A DNA stretch of 64,000 nucleotides from Anaerolineae bacterium (GTDB taxonomy: Bacteria; Chloroflexota; Anaerolineae; Aggregatilineales; Aggregatilineaceae), in the NCBI GenBank assembly GCA_018432315.1, contig JAHDLB010000003.1, positions 116,937 through 180,936 on the forward strand. Reading direction: 5' to 3'. The notes under the pieces were generated by a model. It had not been told where the DNA came from. It saw only the letters and a program-made list of their open reading frames with translations, and made no database searches. The position numbers and the translations under genes are program-made. Below are positions 17,822-26,693 of the stretch, piece by piece (position 1 is the first letter of the stretch; each line of letters starts with the position of its first letter).

Positions 17822-18883
17822 TTAGCGGTACTCGCCAGTGCTGTAGACGTAGACGAACGGCTCGTCATAACCGCCGTCCGCGCTCCAGTTGAAGGCCCAG
17901 TGGGCGTCGGTGATCGACATGTTCACGCAGCCGTGGCTGTGACGATAGCCGAAGCCATCGTGCCAGTACGTGCCGTGCAGCGAGATCGTCTGGTCGTAGT
18001 ACATCACGTAGGGCACGTTTTCCAGCGAGTAGAAATCGGCCTGGCCCTCGGCGCCGCTCATGTGCCCGTTGACCTGGCGCGTGTACACGTTGAACAACCC
18101 TTCGTTCGTGGGCCAGTCTTCCAGGCCGGACGAGATCAGCGTGGCGAAGACCGGCGTATCGTCCTCGTACGCGATCAGGACCTGCTCGTACAGATCGATC
18201 GAGAACCAGCGGCCTTTCACCTTCGTCGGGCGCTCGACCGGCAGCACGCGCGCCACGCTCGTCTGGCGGACCCAGCTATCGGGGCCGACGAGATACCATT
18301 CCCAGCCGTCGATCTCCGCCGTGGCGAAGATGTTCACCCGGCGGTAGCGTTCCAGGATCGGGCGGTTTTGATCGCCCGCGGCGCCGGGGTACGGGCTGGG
18401 GTAGGACGGGATCAGCACCCAGGCCATCGGGTAGGCCAGCTTGTCGTCCAGGTAGACGCCGGCGAACTCGCTGGGCCGCGCCACGGCGAGCTGGCTGGCC
18501 GGCATCCACTGCCCGGCGTTGACTTCGATCCAGTCGCCCTGGACCGCGTTGACGGTCACGTAATTGAAGCCCTCGTCGATGCCGCCGATCGGGTTACCGC
18601 CCGGCGCGTCGTAGATCGTGGCCGCGCCGCCGACGATCTTCCGGAACGCGAACCGCGCGATCTCGTCTTTGTTCACGGCCAGGGGCCGCACGTTCGGCTC
18701 CGGATGCAGCAGCATCTCGTCCAGCAGCATCTGGTATTCGACGGTGGGCAGCCCGGCAGCGCAGCCCGGACCGGCGGGGTTTTCCATGCAGGCGGCGCGA
18801 TCGGGCCCGGTGGCCGCCACCAGCCCGGCGGGAATCAGACTCACACTCAACAACAACACGAAGATCAGGCTGCGACGGTACAC
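17822..18883 (-). CDS. L,D-transpeptidase (YkuD family), secreted
   Basis: A 353-residue protein. I choose the GTG at 18883 because AGGAGG lies exactly six bases upstream; a GTG eight codons earlier would place this site inside the gene. A signal peptide (MYRRSLIFVLLLSVSLIPAGL) leads into a region of about 180 residues with an SH3-like segment. The YkuD domain ends with the catalytic motif HSHGCVNM (His315, Cys319 by this start), preceded by HGTYWHDGFG. The enzyme would form 3-3 cross-links in peptidoglycan or attach proteins to it, acting outside the membrane. Secretion, wall-binding neighbours and murI elsewhere in the window fit an active peptidoglycan system. A similar product class is common in Chloroflexota. 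Confidence 0.92.
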   Translation of the reverse strand: MYRRSLIFVLLLSVSLIPAGLVAATGPDRAACMENPAGPGCAAGLPTVEYQMLLDEMLLHPEPNVRPLAVNKDEIARFAFRKIVGGAATIYDAPGGNPIGGIDEGFNYVTVNAVQGDWIEVNAGQWMPASQLAVARPSEFAGVYLDDKLAYPMAWVLIPSYPSPYPGAAGDQNRPILERYRRVNIFATAEIDGWEWYLVGPDSWVRQTSVARVLPVERPTKVKGRWFSIDLYEQVLIAYEDDTPVFATLISSGLEDWPTNEGLFNVYTRQVNGHMSGAEGQADFYSLENVPYVMYYDQTISLHGTYWHDGFGYRHSHGCVNMSITDAHWAFNWSADGGYDEPFVYVYSTGEYR

Positions 18884-18889
18884 GACGGA

Positions 18890-18895
18890 CCTCCT
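18890..18895 (-). promoter_or_regulatory. AGGAGG ribosome site deciding the L,D-transpeptidase start
   Basis: A perfect Shine-Dalgarno sequence lies six bases before the GTG at 18883. It lies inside the coding sequence if the upstream GTG at 18907 is used. Confidence 0.75.
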
Positions 18896-18985
18896 GAAAT
18901 AAACCACAATTCCATCACGCTCTAGTCGTCAATATTGTAGCAAATTCGCACCGGGGCCGGTATACGCGGGATACCTACGCTCGCG

Positions 18986-19735
18986 CTACGACGCGCGCTC
19001 CTGGTCGGCCAGCCGCTGCGCGAAAAACGTCAGGCGCAGCAGGATCGCCTGGTACAGCTCGCGGGTCAGGGCGAGTTGCTCGTGGAGATCGGACGTCTCT
19101 TGCAGCGGATCGCGCAGCGACCAGTGAATGAACTCGGCGCGGGACAGCGCGGTGGGCATCTCGGTTTCGTGCACGCGATCGCATACCGTGATCACGAACT
19201 CGAAATCGCTGTCGCCCAGGGCGTGAAAGGTCTGCATCACCAGGTTGTCCGACGGGACGCCGCGCTCGTCGAGCACGCGGTACATCACCAGGGGGATGTC
19301 TCTGGCCGGCGCGAGCCCGGCGCTGCGCGCCCGCAGCGACCCGCCGGAGAGGTGGTTGGCGATGGCCTCGGCCATCAGCGAGCGCATCCCGTTCGTCGAG
19401 CACAGGAACAACACCCGGCGCGGGCGTTGGAGCCGGGCCATTGGCCGCGAGAGCGACGGGCTGTACCGCTGCCACCAGTGGCACACTTCGCGCGTCGTGT
19501 TGAGGTTGGGGCTGTGATATCGACGGCGGGCGTCGCCGATGCTCTGGTGCGCCTCGATGAGCTTGCAGTCGGCCATCACGCTCAGGTGGTGCGACAGCAG
19601 ATTCTGGCTCAGGCCGGTGGCGTTCATCAACTCGGAATTGGTCTGATCGCTGTACATCAGCAGCTCGAACAGATTGAGCCGGTTGGCATCCGAGAGCGCC
19701 TTGAAGATGTCAACCAACTGGTTTTCATCCATCAT
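18986..19735 (-). CDS. ArsR-type HTH regulator fused to low-molecular-weight phosphatase/arsenate reductase-like domain
   Basis: A 249-residue protein starting MMDENQLVDIFKAL; an upstream GTG would add 12 residues. Residues about 5-85 form a winged helix of the ArsR/SmtB type (FKALSDANRLNLFELL, then NATGLSQNLLSHHLSVM as recognition helix region). Residues about 107-245 form a low-molecular-weight protein tyrosine phosphatase fold with the CX5R loop CSTNGMR (Cys112-Arg118) and a conserved RDP near the C-terminal third, equivalent to the general-acid Asp. In the related ArsC family, this fold reduces arsenate. In most bacteria regulator and phosphatase are separate genes. The fusion could sense and process the same oxyanion. 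No arsenite pump is nearby, so the substrate is uncertain. Confidence 0.87.
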   Translation of the reverse strand: MMDENQLVDIFKALSDANRLNLFELLMYSDQTNSELMNATGLSQNLLSHHLSVMADCKLIEAHQSIGDARRRYHSPNLNTTREVCHWWQRYSPSLSRPMARLQRPRRVLFLCSTNGMRSLMAEAIANHLSGGSLRARSAGLAPARDIPLVMYRVLDERGVPSDNLVMQTFHALGDSDFEFVITVCDRVHETEMPTALSRAEFIHWSLRDPLQETSDLHEQLALTRELYQAILLRLTFFAQRLADQERAS

Positions 19736-19779
19736 CAGAACCTTGCTTTCTTGTGCGCCGCGTTTGAACACGATCTAAC

Positions 19780-19818
19780 CATAAAACGATGCGGCCAAGC
19801 AGTGTCGTTTGGCCGCAT
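19780..19818 (-). terminator. Terminator of the STAND/TPR gene
   Basis: Perfect 10-bp arms ATGCGGCCAA / TTGGCCGCAT (19789-19798, 19809-19818) are followed on the minus strand by CGTTTTATGG. It lies between the giant gene and the ArsR fusion gene. Confidence 0.75.
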
Positions 19819-19864
19819 AAACTGCGTCAACTTGTCTGATACCTGACTGCTATTCCGCCGCCCG

Positions 19865-22800
19865 CTACTCGATCGCCTGCATCACCTGCTCGATCACCCA
19901 GCGCAGGTTGGCGTTGCGGGCCGTTTCCAGGGCGCTGTCACACGCCGCCCGCGCACCGGACGGGTCGCCTTCGTGCTCGGCCCGGCGCGACTCGGCCAGC
20001 CAGGCCAGCGCGCGCCGGTCGGCGTCCGCGTCCTGCCGGTCGAGATCGTCGCGCCGCTCGTACAGGATGTCGAGCAGCGTGTTGATCTGGTCGGCGCTGG
20101 CCTGGGGCTGGTTGAGCTGGGCGTGAGAATGCGCGATCAGCGCGTGGATGAACGCCAGGTCCTTGAGGCTGGCGTTTTCGTGCCGGTCCAGCAGCGCCAG
20201 CGACTGCTCGGCGGCCTGGAGCGTCGCCCGGCGGCGTTCCAGCTCGTCGAGCGTGCTGCGCAGGTCGTCCGAGGCGCGGCGAGCCAGATTGGTGTATACC
20301 GTCACTTTCTGGTAGTACACCGCGGCCTGTTGCAGGTCCCCCGCCGAGCGGTAGGTGTCGGCGATGGCTTGCAGCGTGGTGCTGATGCGCTCGTCGCTGC
20401 GCGGGACGTGCGTCGTCTCGATCTCCAGCGCCTCTTCGAGCGCCACGTGGGCCTGTTCGTAATTGCCCTGCTCGGCGTACAGGCCGCCCAGGATGCGCAG
20501 CGTTTCGGCAAAGGCCACCGGCTGGAGCGTGCGGTCCATGTAGACCAGCACCTCGTGATAGCGCGCGATGGCCGCCTCCACGTCGCCGCAGTCTTCCTGC
20601 GTCTCGGCCAGCAGTTGCAGCGTCTGCACCAGCCGGGCGTTGGCCTGCTGGGGCTGGGCTTTTTCGGCCTCCAGCGCTTTGCGCAGCGGCTCGATCGCGT
20701 CCTCGAAGCGGCCTGCCTCGCGCAGCGCCCGGCCCAGCGCGCGCCACGTATCGGCGGCGGCGACGGTGCGCGGCGCGTGGTGGTTGAGCGCCTCGCGGTA
20801 CGACAATTCGGCGTCGTGATAGTGACCCTGGCTGCGGTGCGCCTCGGCGATGGCGTGGTGCGTCAGGGCGACCTCGACCGGCGACTGGTCCGGCTGTTCG
20901 GCGGACAGCTCCAGCGCCTCGGTCCAGACGGCGCGGGCTTCGTCGTAGCGCTCCGCCTGGGCATAGGCGCGGCCCAGGTTGCGCAGCGTGTCCGCCCGGT
21001 CGCGGGCCATCAGTTGGGCGGGCTGGTGTTCCAGCGCGGCCTGGTAATGCTGGATGGCAGGCATCACCCGCCCGGCGTCGCGGTGGACGTTCGCCAGCTC
21101 GCACAGCACCTGGCCCAGCTCCTGGGGATCGCCCCATTTCTCGGTCTCTTCGAGGGTTTGCTCGTAGACCTGCACGGTGCTCGCGTCGTCCAGGGCGGCC
21201 AGCGCCCGCGCCAGCCGGTGCAGGATGTCGCGCGTCTGGCGCGGCGCGTCGACGCGTTCCAGCACGTTGAGCGCGCGCCGGTAGACGCGGGCCGCTTCGG
21301 AAAGCTGGCCCTGCGCCTCGTGCGTCTGGCCCAGCGAGCACAGCACGTCGGCGGTGTGCACCGGGCTGACGTCTTCCACGTCGCGCAGCACGACCAGCGC
21401 GTCCTCGTAGACGCCGATCGCTTCCGCGTAGCGGTTCAGGCCGCCCAGCGTGTGGGCCAGCGTGGTCAGGACGCGCGCCACGACGTCCGGCTGGTCTTCG
21501 CGGCTGAGCAGGGGCAGCGCCGCGCGCAGGCTCTCGACGGCTTCGGCGGGGCGGCCTTCCTCAAGCAGGATCGCCGCGATCGTCTCCTGGTCCAGGCCCT
21601 GCGTCGCCTCGTCCGGCTCGTGCTCGAACGCTTCGCGCAGGTGCCGCAGCGCCGTCTCCGCCTCACCGGTGGCGCGGTAGCCGTGGCCGGTCAGGCGGTG
21701 CGCCAGCGCGTAGGTCGCCGGCTCGGCCTCGCGCACGGCGCCGGTCAGCAGCGGCTCCAGCGTGATGACGCCTTCTTCGGCGCGGTCCAGCGCCATGTAC
21801 GCCTCGCCCAGGTCGCGGCTGGCGGCCCAGGCGGCGAGCGTGTCCGGGAAGAATCGCGCGGCCAGCGCCTGGTTGCGCTCGGCAATCTCCAGCGCCAGCG
21901 CGGGGCGGTTGTCGGCCAGCAGCGAGCGCGCGGCCAGCCCCAGCAGCAGCGTCCGGATCGCCGGGCGGGGATCGGCCAGCGCCTCGGCGGCGCGCACGCT
22001 GAGCATCTGCGCCCATTCCGCGATCGAGAACTGGGCGCGGATCGGGCGGTCCATGGCCTGCTGGGTGCGGGCGCGAATGGTCTGGGCGTACCCGTACTGG
22101 CGCAGGTCGGGGTTCCCCGTCGCCGCGAGTTGATCGACGATCTCCTGCGACACGTCGAGCGCGGCGGGCAGGCGTTCCTGCTCCACCAGGGCGCGGTGCA
22201 GCGCCAACTGGGTGATGAAGTGCGCGTCCGGCTCGGTGGCGGGGTTGAAATGGCTGAGCGCCAGCCGGTAATTGGCGACCGCCCGGTCGAGGCTGCCGGT
22301 TGCGCGGTAGGCATCGGCCACGTGGTACAGCGCCAGCGCGATCCGGTTCTCGTCGCGCTCGGGGATGCTCTGCGCGAATTCGACCTCTTCCTTGAAGGCA
22401 TCCAGCGCCCCGGCGGCGTCGCCCTGGCGGGCCAGCGCCCGCCCGATCGTCCGGTAGGCGTCGGCGACGTCGGCGGGGGCCTCCGCCTGTTTGAGGTGGC
22501 CCACCGCTTCGCGCGCGATCTCGACCGCCCGCGCGTCGTCGCCGGACAGGCTGGCGATCCCCGCCAGCAGGCGCAGTGTCCGTCCCAGCCGCAGCGCGTC
22601 GGGCGCGGGGGCCTCGCGCTGGAGCGCGAGCGCCGACTCGAGCCTCTCGCGGGCGGCGGCGTGCTGGCCGTCGCTGGCGAGCGCTGCGCCGTACCCGCGC
22701 AGAATCCGCGCGCGGACCGCGCCATCGTCGGCGCAGCAGTCCAGCGCCGCTTTGTAGCCCTCCAGCGCCTGGGTCGTGTCGCCTTGCAGCAGGTGAATCT

Positions 22801-24808
22801 GGGCGCGCAGCAGCGCCGACTCGGCGTCGTCCTGCCCGTCGATGGCGTCCAGCGCGCGATCGTACTGCCGCGCCAGCAGGAACAACTCGGCGCGGGCGTA
22901 GGGCGTGGCCTCCGGGGCGTGTTCCATCTCGGCGACGGCGGCGGAGTAGCGCCCCTGGGCCTTGAGGATGAGCGCCCGTTCCAGGTGGGCGGTCGGCGCG
23001 TCGTCGAGCACTTCCAGGGCGTCGGGCAGGCGGCCCATGTGGCGGTACACGCGCGCCAGCCCACGCCGGACCACGCTCAGCGACTCCGCCGCGCCCAGGT
23101 TATACAGCAGTTCGGCGGCGGTGATCAGCGCTTCGGCGGCCTGGGCGGAGCGCCCGTTCATGTCGTGCAGGCGGGCCAGCGCCACCAGCGTCTCGGCGAC
23201 GGCGTGCGGGCTGTCGGTCGCCTGCCGGATCTCCAGCGCCCGGTTGAGCGCCTCCTCCGCGGCGTAGGCGGCGCCCTTGTCGGTCAGGTCCAGCCCGGTG
23301 CTCGTCAGCGAGGCGGCCTCGGCGCGCGGCCCGGTGATCTCCGGCAGGCTCGCGTCCGGATCGCCGTTCAACGCGTCGGGCTGGTATTCGCGCAGGTAGG
23401 GGCGCAGCGCGTCGAACAGGGGGTTCGGCCCGCGATCGGCTACCGACCGGTGCACGTGCAGCAGCGCCGGCTCGGCGCGGTACAGCGCCAGCGGATCCTC
23501 CAGGTGGGCGCGGGCGAATTGCAGCGCCCAGATGCGCACGCGCTTGTCGAGGACGTCCTTTTTCTCGCTGGCGGCGGCGCGCGCGTGGGCGACCGCGTGC
23601 ATGCTGTACGACTGCGGATCGCGGTGATCGCGCCGGACGAACCCGTATTCGGCCAGGACGATCAGCCCCCGGCGCGTCGCCAGCGGCGATCCGAAATGAG
23701 CCGTGGCGTGCAGCCCGTCGAAGGGCGCGCCGCTGGCCGGAAAACTGCCGAACGCGTCGAACAGGGTCTGGTAATCGCGCGGCAGCGCCGCCAGCGACAC
23801 GTCCAGCGCCCGGTTCAGGCTGGCGATCGCGGCGCTGGCCGGCTCGGCGTCCGGCGCGGCGTCGTCGTCCGCCGCCGGGGGCAGGGCGGGTTCCTCGTCG
23901 AGCGCCAGCGCCTCCTCCAGCTCGGCCAGCGAGAGGCCGTCGCGGGCCACCAGCCGCCCGGCCAGCACCAGCGCGTAGGGGTGATTGCCCAGCGCCAGCG
24001 CGATTCGTCCCAGGTCGCCACGCAGGCGGCGCGGGTCCTCGATCGCGGCGTGGAGGGCCAGCGCGTCCACCGCAGCGGCGTCGTCCAGCGCGCGCAGCGT
24101 GACGGTGTCCGGCGGGTCGTCGGGCACCGGCTCGTCCGGATCGGGCACTTCGGGCGGCGTCTCGACCGCCAGCAGGACGTGCTCCGTCAGCGTCGCCAGG
24201 ACGGCCCGCACCGGGTCGCCGGGGGCCGTGTTGTCCACGATCAGCAGGGTGTGCTCGTCCAGGCGTTCGGCGAGCCGCGCGCGCCGCGTGCCGGGATCGT
24301 CCAGCGCCAGCAGGTGCGGCAGGTCCAGCGCCAGCGCCAGCGTCTGCTCCAGGCGGGCAGGCTGGTCGATCCACCAGATGCGGCGAAACCGCTGGCGGGT
24401 GCGCTCGTGCCCCGCGATCGCCGCCAGCAGCGCCGTCTTGCCGACGCCCGGCTCGCCGCGCACGGTCATCGGGTGGCCGGCCAGCAGCGGGCGCAGGACG
24501 CGCTCCAGCTCGGCCTGGCGCCCGGCCAGCACCGGCGGGCGGGGCGGGGGCGCCAGCGCGGCGCGCGCCGACTCGATGACCTGCGGCGCGGGGCGCGGGT
24601 ACCAGCGCGGCGGCAGCGGGGGGATCGGCTCCTCGGGCTGCGGCTCCGGCGCGTCGAGGCGAAACGGCGCGAGATCGAGGCGCGCTGCGTCCTGCTCGAT
24701 GGGCACGGCCAGCAACTGCTCGGTCAGCCTCAGAAATTCCTCGGCGCGAAAGCCCGCCAGCGCCGGAGAAAACGAGGGAAGTGTGGTCGTGTGCTTTTGA
24801 TCGGTCAT
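19865..24808 (-). CDS. Giant STAND-type NTPase with about 30 tetratricopeptide repeats
   Basis: A 1647-residue protein. Residues 1-95 are Pro-rich. A STAND/NB-ARC-like NTPase follows, with Walker A GEPGVGKT (118-125) and a Walker B-like LLIVDN (Asp192), then a helical region of about 150 residues. From about residue 480 to the end are continuous TPR-like helix pairs, with many ALxxxxxAxxxYRxAL motifs. STAND proteins are ATP-driven switches that oligomerise when the repeat sensor binds a ligand or protein. Here the N-terminus before the NTPase has no recognisable effector such as TIR, kinase or nuclease, so output may be by partner recruitment. No HTH is evident. Similar proteins serve in signalling or phage defence, but no defence partners are adjacent. 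The opposite strand carries an equally long open frame that I regard as a composition artefact. Confidence 0.88.
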   Translation of the reverse strand: MTDQKHTTTLPSFSPALAGFRAEEFLRLTEQLLAVPIEQDAARLDLAPFRLDAPEPQPEEPIPPLPPRWYPRPAPQVIESARAALAPPPRPPVLAGRQAELERVLRPLLAGHPMTVRGEPGVGKTALLAAIAGHERTRQRFRRIWWIDQPARLEQTLALALDLPHLLALDDPGTRRARLAERLDEHTLLIVDNTAPGDPVRAVLATLTEHVLLAVETPPEVPDPDEPVPDDPPDTVTLRALDDAAAVDALALHAAIEDPRRLRGDLGRIALALGNHPYALVLAGRLVARDGLSLAELEEALALDEEPALPPAADDDAAPDAEPASAAIASLNRALDVSLAALPRDYQTLFDAFGSFPASGAPFDGLHATAHFGSPLATRRGLIVLAEYGFVRRDHRDPQSYSMHAVAHARAAASEKKDVLDKRVRIWALQFARAHLEDPLALYRAEPALLHVHRSVADRGPNPLFDALRPYLREYQPDALNGDPDASLPEITGPRAEAASLTSTGLDLTDKGAAYAAEEALNRALEIRQATDSPHAVAETLVALARLHDMNGRSAQAAEALITAAELLYNLGAAESLSVVRRGLARVYRHMGRLPDALEVLDDAPTAHLERALILKAQGRYSAAVAEMEHAPEATPYARAELFLLARQYDRALDAIDGQDDAESALLRAQIHLLQGDTTQALEGYKAALDCCADDGAVRARILRGYGAALASDGQHAAARERLESALALQREAPAPDALRLGRTLRLLAGIASLSGDDARAVEIAREAVGHLKQAEAPADVADAYRTIGRALARQGDAAGALDAFKEEVEFAQSIPERDENRIALALYHVADAYRATGSLDRAVANYRLALSHFNPATEPDAHFITQLALHRALVEQERLPAALDVSQEIVDQLAATGNPDLRQYGYAQTIRARTQQAMDRPIRAQFSIAEWAQMLSVRAAEALADPRPAIRTLLLGLAARSLLADNRPALALEIAERNQALAARFFPDTLAAWAASRDLGEAYMALDRAEEGVITLEPLLTGAVREAEPATYALAHRLTGHGYRATGEAETALRHLREAFEHEPDEATQGLDQETIAAILLEEGRPAEAVESLRAALPLLSREDQPDVVARVLTTLAHTLGGLNRYAEAIGVYEDALVVLRDVEDVSPVHTADVLCSLGQTHEAQGQLSEAARVYRRALNVLERVDAPRQTRDILHRLARALAALDDASTVQVYEQTLEETEKWGDPQELGQVLCELANVHRDAGRVMPAIQHYQAALEHQPAQLMARDRADTLRNLGRAYAQAERYDEARAVWTEALELSAEQPDQSPVEVALTHHAIAEAHRSQGHYHDAELSYREALNHHAPRTVAAADTWRALGRALREAGRFEDAIEPLRKALEAEKAQPQQANARLVQTLQLLAETQEDCGDVEAAIARYHEVLVYMDRTLQPVAFAETLRILGGLYAEQGNYEQAHVALEEALEIETTHVPRSDERISTTLQAIADTYRSAGDLQQAAVYYQKVTVYTNLARRASDDLRSTLDELERRRATLQAAEQSLALLDRHENASLKDLAFIHALIAHSHAQLNQPQASADQINTLLDILYERRDDLDRQDADADRRALAWLAESRRAEHEGDPSGARAACDSALETARNANLRWVIEQVMQAIE

Positions 24809-24914
24809 AGCCCCGGATTGTAGTAGCAGGCAGGGGGTTCTGCAACTGGCCGGGGGCGATCCGGGACTCCGGCGCGAAAAGCCGGAGCCACCTGGGCGGC
24901 GCGGTGGCGCGCGC

Positions 24915-25319
24915 CTAGAAATCGAAATCGGGCCACTTCAGGGCGAGCACGGCGACCAGCAGCGCGATGTTGATCAGCAGCGCTATCCCACCCTGATCGT
25001 CCAGGTCGTGCCTCTTGCCATCCCAAAACAGGACGTACAGCAGGATGGAGAACGTGGCCGCGCCCGCGACGGCGGCGCGCCACCAGCCCTGTTCCGCGAT
25101 GATGCCGATGCCGCTCGCCACGAAGCCAATCGCCGCCAGCACACACGCGATGCTTGCCAGGAGCCGCGTGGGTTCGTCGCCGAGCAGCCTGGAGAATGCC
25201 CACGAACCGTCGGGCCACACCATGTTGGGTTGGAGCTCGAACAGCCGCCAACTCTGTCCAAAGTACAGGAGATGAACCAGGCCGTGCAGTATCAGGAAAA
25301 CGCTCATGCCGATTCTCAT
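24915..25319 (-). CDS. Membrane protein with four predicted helices, unknown function
   Basis: A 134-residue protein starting MRIGMSVFLILHGLVHLLYF, preceded by GGAGG nine bases upstream. Hydrophobic segments at about 4-20, 53-75, 82-97 and 113-128. The conserved-looking HGLVHLLYFGQSW and LFWDGKRHDLDDQG between helices 3 and 4 may mark a family, but I cannot name it. It is divergent from the PfkB gene with about 300 bp between. In that gap lies an inverted repeat nearer to the kinase gene. Confidence 0.72.
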   Translation of the reverse strand: MRIGMSVFLILHGLVHLLYFGQSWRLFELQPNMVWPDGSWAFSRLLGDEPTRLLASIACVLAAIGFVASGIGIIAEQGWWRAAVAGAATFSILLYVLFWDGKRHDLDDQGGIALLINIALLVAVLALKWPDFDF

Positions 25320-25511
25320 CGCGGGGACCCTCCGCTGTTCCAGGTGGTTGAGTTTTGGCCGTGAGCAGGTGGTGCGAGGCAGGGATGCCATCGCTCGCAG
25401 GCCGGTCGCGCACAATACCAGGATAAACTGCCCGCTCGCCGCGAGGGAAGTGATCATGCACATTCTGCCGGCGTGAGAAAACACAGGTTCAAGCGCCGGA
25501 GCCGGCTGTAA

Positions 25512-25568
25512 AAACTCGTTAAAGCGAGTTTACAATCATGCGCGCGCTCGCCCCGGACGCGGTATACT
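25512..25568 (+). promoter_or_regulatory. Candidate operator and -10 upstream of the sugar kinase
   Basis: An inverted repeat AAACTCG / CGAGTTT (25512-25518, 25525-25531, 6-bp spacer) extends imperfectly outward to GTAAA / TTTAC. TATACT follows at 25563-25568, about 50 bp before the start codon. No good -35 is visible. The palindrome could bind a regulator of sugar use. Confidence 0.4.
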
Positions 25569-25617
25569 GTGCAGATACGGACTTAAAGAGGGGTTTCTCT
25601 TAAGGAGCACGACTCAC

Positions 25618-26595
25618 ATGGACGTTTTGTGTATAGGCGAGGCGCTCATCGATTTCGTCTCGCGCGAGCGCGGCTCGACGCTCGTCACCGCCTCCGAGTA
25701 CAGCGCGGCGACCGGCGGCGCGCCGGCCAACGTGGCCGCCGGGCTGAGCAAGCTGGGCCGCCATGCCCGCATGATCGCGACCGTGGGCGATGATGCCTTT
25801 GGCCGCAAGATCGAGCACGACCTGGCGGCGGTGGGGGTGGACTGCGCGCTGCGGATCGATCCCGACCATTTCACCACGCTGGCATTCGTCAAGCAGGGCA
25901 CGGGCGGCGACCGCGATTTCGCGTTCAGCTCCGGCGCGCACGATTATCTGCTGCCCGACCAGATCACCGAGGCGGACGTGCGCCAGGCGCTGGTGCTGCA
26001 TTACGGCTCGATCAGCCTGCGCTCGCCCCAGTCGCGCGAGGCGACGCTCAAGGCGATCGAGCTGGCGAAAAACGCGGGCGTCGTGTGCTCGTGCGATCCG
26101 AACTGGCGGGCTGACCTGTGGCCGGATCACGACCAGGGCCGCGCCGCGATGCTCGAGTCCATCGCGCACGCCGACATCCTGAAGATCAGCGATGCCGACC
26201 TGGAATTCCTGGCGCCCGACCACGGCGACGATTATGCTGCCGAGCTGGACGTGATCGGGTTCAAGGGGCGGCTGGCGGCGGTCACGTTGGGCGCGGACGG
26301 CACCTGGTACAAGGCCGGGACGCGGACCGGGCAGGTGCCCTCGCCACACGTGGTCGTCGTCGAGACGACCGGCTCGGGCGACGCGTTCACGGCTGCCCTG
26401 CTGGACAGCCTGATCGCGCGGCGGTTCGACCTGGAGAGCATCGGTGACGACGAGCTGCGCGAGATCATGCTGCGCGCGTGCGCCGCGGGCGCGCTCACCG
26501 CGACCGGCTATGGGGCGATTCCGTCGCTGCCGGACGCGAAAGAAATCGACGCCCTGCTGCGCATGGTGGGGAACAACGCGCACGTCGTCGAGTAG
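25618..26595 (+). CDS. PfkB-family carbohydrate kinase (fructokinase-like)
   Basis: A 325-residue ribokinase-superfamily kinase; AAGGAG lies about eleven bases before the ATG. The N-terminal GEALIDFV and ATGGAPANVAAGLSKLG match the first PfkB signature, and VETTGSGDAFTAAL (catalytic Asp255 with the anion-hole GSGD) the second. These enzymes phosphorylate a sugar hydroxyl with ATP; the opening GEALID pattern is commonest in fructokinases and 2-keto-3-deoxygluconate kinases. No sugar transporter or hydrolase is next to it, so the substrate is not settled. Confidence 0.92.
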   Translation: MDVLCIGEALIDFVSRERGSTLVTASEYSAATGGAPANVAAGLSKLGRHARMIATVGDDAFGRKIEHDLAAVGVDCALRIDPDHFTTLAFVKQGTGGDRDFAFSSGAHDYLLPDQITEADVRQALVLHYGSISLRSPQSREATLKAIELAKNAGVVCSCDPNWRADLWPDHDQGRAAMLESIAHADILKISDADLEFLAPDHGDDYAAELDVIGFKGRLAAVTLGADGTWYKAGTRTGQVPSPHVVVVETTGSGDAFTAALLDSLIARRFDLESIGDDELREIMLRACAAGALTATGYGAIPSLPDAKEIDALLRMVGNNAHVVE

Positions 26596-26693
26596 CACCA
26601 CAGCGCAGATGGCCCACAATTGGCCTCGCCCCAGGTGCCGGACATCGAGGGCGGGGCCGGTCGCTACCCTCGCTCGACCGCGCTGCCGGCCCC

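Noticed and set aside
19973..24823. A 1616-codon open frame opposite the STAND/TPR gene
   Set aside because: It is Arg/Gln/Val-rich without any domain pattern, and the minus-strand frame has Walker motifs and TPRs. High-GC third-position bias creates such antisense frames.
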